From contig JAUXDV010000081.1 in NCBI GenBank assembly GCA_030620735.1, positions 1-8,176 of the forward strand: a stretch of DNA of 8,176 nucleotides, in the 5' to 3' direction. This stretch comes from Gammaproteobacteria bacterium. Its GTDB lineage: Bacteria > Pseudomonadota > Gammaproteobacteria > Chromatiales > Chromatiaceae. Below are positions 5,576 through 8,176 of this stretch, piece after piece; the first letter of the stretch is position 1, and each line of letters starts with the position of its first letter. Made by a program: the position numbers and the translations under genes. The notes beneath the pieces were generated by a model that worked only from the letters and a program-made list of their open reading frames with translations, had not been told where the DNA came from and did not search any database.

Positions 5576-5780
5576 GCGTTATAGAGTATCGCAAGCGGCT
5601 TTAAGCGCTTGTTCCAGGTGATGGGGGTTCTACCCTGCGAGGTCGGCAATGCCAGAGCCTGGATGATCAACAGGATGTGTCCTTGATACAGGGATGAAAT
5701 CGATTTTGCCGTTTTGACGGTTACTTGTCAGCCAGCTGCGTGAGTCTGGTTGCATATTTGAACTTACTGGAGATCCATCA
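5576..5780 (+). promoter_or_regulatory. Long leader of the Arg/Ala-repeat gene
   Basis: If transcription begins near the motif, the untranslated leader is about 200 bases. It holds a small hairpin, CAAGCG (5592-5597) with CGCTTG (5606-5611), and ends with GGAG (5769-5772), a good ribosome-binding site 8 bases before the ATG. It does not share the CAGCTCTCTTT block of the two paralog leaders. I recognise no known riboswitch. Confidence 0.4.
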
Positions 5781-6857
5781 ATGTATAAAATCACCAAAAT
5801 TGCAGCAGCTATTGCGTTGACGACTGTCGCTGTTTCTGTTCAGGCAGAGACCGCATCCGCCCCTTGCTATGCGCCGTCAGTCAGTTTCGAAGAGATTGAG
5901 AAGCGTCATGCTGTAATGGATAAGATGCGTGCAACCCGTCGTGCAGCAGCCGATAAAGAGATGGCTGTCCGCCGTGCGGAGATGGATAATCGCTTCTCTT
6001 CAGAATCTGCGCCAGCCGGATATCCTTCCAATGAGGAGATCCAGAAACGTCGCGCCGCGGCAAACAAACAGCGTGCAGCGCGTCGTGCAGCAGCTGATAA
6101 ACAGAGAGCGGCTCGCCGTGCTGCAATGCAGCAGCGTTTTGGTGCTGATTCCACACCTGGCGCATCTCCATCAGCTGATCATGCGATGCAGCGGAGCATC
6201 ACAGAAACCAGGCGTCGTGCAGCAACAGATATGACACGTGCAGAGCGCCGCGCAGCAGCCGGAAAAGAGAGAGCAGCCCGCCGCGCTGCAATGCAGCAGC
6301 GTTTTGGTTCTAAATCAGCGCCAGCTGCAGCCCCTTCAAATAAAGAGATGCAGTCGCGTCGTGCAGCAGCAGACAAACAGCGTACGCAACGCCGTGCAGC
6401 AATGATGAAAGAGATGGAAGCTCACCGCGCTGAAATGCAAAAGCGTTTCGAAGCCGGACAGAAAGCACCGCAGCAGGGTAAAGTCATCAATTATGATGAG
6501 GTGATGAAGCAGATGGACGAGCGTCATGAAGCTGCGAAAAAGATGATGGATGAGCGTTTCTCCAAGGTTGAGAAAGAGATGGAAGAGCGTCGCGCACAAG
6601 CCGTGAAGCGCATGGAGCAGCAGCGGGCTGAAATGGAAAAGCGCTTTGCTGCGGCGAAGAAAGCTGCTCCAGCAGTAAAAGCTCCTGTTGCGCCAGCACC
6701 TGAAGCAGCTCCAGCTCCTGAAAAGGCTCCAGCGCCGGTAGCAGCTCCAGCACCTCAAATGGCCCCTGCTCCAGTCGCTCCAGCAGCAGCTCCAAAAGTA
6801 GAAGCAGCTGCACCAGCGGTTTCTGTAGAAGTAAAGCCGGCAACATCAGAGAAGTAA
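5781..6857 (+). CDS. Exported Arg/Ala-rich helical repeat protein with Pro/Ala tail, family not recognised
   Basis: This 358-residue protein has a Sec signal peptide (MYKITKIAAAIALTTVAVSVQA, cleavage likely after A22). The mature part is five imperfect units of about 48-66 residues (about 32-81, 82-129, 130-184, 185-231, 232-289). Each ends in an Arg-Phe (RF at 71, 119, 174, 222, 288) after RRAEM or RRAAMQQ-like helices; units 2-4 begin P-S. Internal RRAAADKQRAARRAAM strings are highly basic and helix-prone; unit 5 is more mixed in charge (KEMEERRAQAVKRMEQQ) and looks coiled-coil. Residues 294-340 are a PAP/APAP tail like those of the two sulfur-globule-like proteins. The single cysteine is Cys29, not in a lipobox. 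A shared upstream motif and adjacency suggest a periplasmic structural partner of sulfur globules; this is inference. Export and repeats are certain, function is not. Confidence 0.85.
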   Translation: MYKITKIAAAIALTTVAVSVQAETASAPCYAPSVSFEEIEKRHAVMDKMRATRRAAADKEMAVRRAEMDNRFSSESAPAGYPSNEEIQKRRAAANKQRAARRAAADKQRAARRAAMQQRFGADSTPGASPSADHAMQRSITETRRRAATDMTRAERRAAAGKERAARRAAMQQRFGSKSAPAAAPSNKEMQSRRAAADKQRTQRRAAMMKEMEAHRAEMQKRFEAGQKAPQQGKVINYDEVMKQMDERHEAAKKMMDERFSKVEKEMEERRAQAVKRMEQQRAEMEKRFAAAKKAAPAVKAPVAPAPEAAPAPEKAPAPVAAPAPQMAPAPVAPAAAPKVEAAAPAVSVEVKPATSEK

Positions 6858-6869
6858 TTTCTCTTTAAG

Positions 6870-6919
6870 TTTGGCGCATAAGAACGGGGCTTTTTAGCCC
6901 CGTTTTTTTGTGCGCCAAA
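6870..6919 (+). terminator. Terminator with a second, outer stem
   Basis: Inner hairpin AACGGGGCT (6883-6891), loop TTTT, AGCCCCGTT (6896-6904), followed by T's to 6908. An outer perfect 9-bp stem TTTGGCGCA (6870-6878) with TGCGCCAAA (6911-6919) encloses it. It begins 12 bases after the stop of the repeat-protein gene. The rest of the gap up to 7052 shows nothing I can name. Confidence 0.9.
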
Positions 6920-7052
6920 TAAACCGCTTCTGCGTTTGCGTTACTTCTTGCCTCCTGGAACGGCTCGCCAACAACCGGGGTTTGTGACGACTCATACGGA
7001 CAATCACTCACTCAACGGGTGAAATATACGGGGCATTCTCTATAATCATCAT

Positions 7053-8176
7053 ATGGGCTATTCATTAATAGACATTTTCACTCTGCTGGGATCACTCGGC
7101 CTGTTTCTTTATGGGATGAAAGTGATGAGTGATGCCTTGATGGAGGTCGCCGGTGACAAGATGCGCAATATTCTGGCCACCATGACATCGCATCGATTGC
7201 TGGCTGTAGGGACGGGATTCCTGATGACCGCCGTGATTCAGTCCTCTTCTGCAACCACCCTGATGGTGGTCAGCTTTTCTAATGCCGGCCTGTTGACGCT
7301 GACGGAGTCGATCGGCGTCATCATGGGAGCGAATATCGGCACCACCGTGACAGCATGGCTAATCACCCTGCTGGGTTTTAAGGTCAGTATCAGTGCGCTG
7401 GCGCTGCCGTTTGTCGGGCTGGGGTTTCTGCTTACCCTGGCAAAGAACAAAACACGCAAGCAGTGGGGCTATTTTGTCATCGGGCTGGCGTTGCTGTTTA
7501 TCGGGTTGCAGTTTCTCAAGGATGCGGTTCCTGATATCAACAATCATCCCGAGGCGCTGGAGTTTCTTGCCGAATACACAGGCAAGGGTTTTCTCTCTGT
7601 GCTGCTATTTTTGTTGATCGGAACGCTGCTGACGATGATCGTGCAGTCCTCCAGCGCGACCATGGCGATCACTCTGATCATGTGTTTTGAAGGGTGGATC
7701 CCCTTTGATATGGCCGCGGCTATGGTGCTTGGTGAGAATATCGGAACCACCATTACTGCGAATATAGCCTCCCTGGTGGCTAATTATCACGCTAAACGCA
7801 CGGCAAGGGCGCACTTTATCTTTAACATGATGGGCGTCCTGTGGATGCTGATACTGTTTTATCCCTTCCTGAATGCTGTTGATAAATTCGTTACGGGTAT
7901 CGAGGGAGTCTCGCCATTTGTGCAGGCAACTGCGGTTCCGGTGGCGCTCTCTGTTTTTCATACGGCGTTCAATTTGATCAATACGTTTATTCTGATCTGG
8001 TTTATTCCGCTGATCGCCAGGATCGTCACCGTACTGGTTCCGCAGCAGATCGATATGAAAAAGCGTATCGACCAGCCTAAATTTCTCTCCAAAGCTGCAT
8101 TGGAGTATTCACAGACCGGCTTGCAGGCATTGCTGAATGAGTCCAAGCATCTGTTTGAGAAAACAACCTACATGGT
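7053..8176 (+). CDS. Na+/phosphate cotransporter family protein (NptA/YjbB type), 3'-truncated
   Basis: 374 full codons are open to the window edge, with no stop seen. This inner-membrane protein belongs to the Na/Pi cotransporter family, which moves phosphate coupled to sodium. The two inverted-repeat halves carry the hallmark QSSSATT (63-69) and QSSSAT (198-203), each followed by GANIGTT (92-98) and GENIGTT (227-233). Hydrophobic segments flank these. After about residue 335 the sequence turns hydrophilic and helical (FLSKAALEYSQTGLQALLNE), the expected start of a PhoU-like C-terminal domain cut by the window. The ATG at 7053 fits family N-termini (LLGSLGLFLYGMKVMSDAL), but no clear ribosome-binding site precedes it. 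It follows the strong terminator at 6870-6919 and so is probably a separate unit. The substrate is assigned by family only. Confidence 0.93.
   Translation, partial: MGYSLIDIFTLLGSLGLFLYGMKVMSDALMEVAGDKMRNILATMTSHRLLAVGTGFLMTAVIQSSSATTLMVVSFSNAGLLTLTESIGVIMGANIGTTVTAWLITLLGFKVSISALALPFVGLGFLLTLAKNKTRKQWGYFVIGLALLFIGLQFLKDAVPDINNHPEALEFLAEYTGKGFLSVLLFLLIGTLLTMIVQSSSATMAITLIMCFEGWIPFDMAAAMVLGENIGTTITANIASLVANYHAKRTARAHFIFNMMGVLWMLILFYPFLNAVDKFVTGIEGVSPFVQATAVPVALSVFHTAFNLINTFILIWFIPLIARIVTVLVPQQIDMKKRIDQPKFLSKAALEYSQTGLQALLNESKHLFEKTTYM

Noticed and set aside
6336..6846. Minus-strand ORFs opposite the Arg/Ala-repeat gene
   Set aside because: Leu/Ser/Cys-rich shadows of the repetitive coding strand.

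Overview
The window reads as chromosomal DNA of a sulfur-oxidising gammaproteobacterium. The MiaB and PhoH/YbeZ proteins are close to the enterobacterial type and lie in the gammaproteobacterial order. Two exported Asn/Trp/Gly/Tyr-rich proteins look like the sulfur globule envelope proteins of bacteria that store sulfur in the periplasm (Chromatiales-like free-living or symbiotic thiotrophs). The species cannot be named from the sequence alone.

Layout. Positions 1-678 (+) are the C-terminal part of a sigma-54 activator (AAA+ and Fis-type DNA-binding domains) cut by the window edge. It converges on a minus-strand pair, miaB (1762-3087) and the phoH-like gene ybeZ (786-1769), which overlap by 8 bases. 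A large palindrome (689-760) fills the gap between the converging genes. Divergent from miaB is a small NifX/NifB-type cofactor-binding protein with a His-rich tail (3222-3596).

Positions 3800-6920 are the accessory heart of the window. Two tandem paralogous sulfur-globule-like genes (3907-4398 and 4811-5308) each carry their own upstream AT-rich motif, conserved leader and near-identical terminator, so the whole transcription unit was duplicated. A third exported protein (5781-6857) follows. It is built of Arg/Ala-rich predicted helical repeats with a Pro/Ala tail, and its upstream motif matches that of the first gene in 24 of 25 bases. I infer that the three genes form one co-regulated set of periplasmic structural proteins, the third being an undescribed candidate partner of the sulfur globule. 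A compound REP-like palindrome (about 4550-4625) sits between the two paralogs.

From 7053 to the right edge is a Na+/phosphate cotransporter family protein, open at its 3' end. I saw no tRNA, rRNA, CRISPR array or transposase gene.
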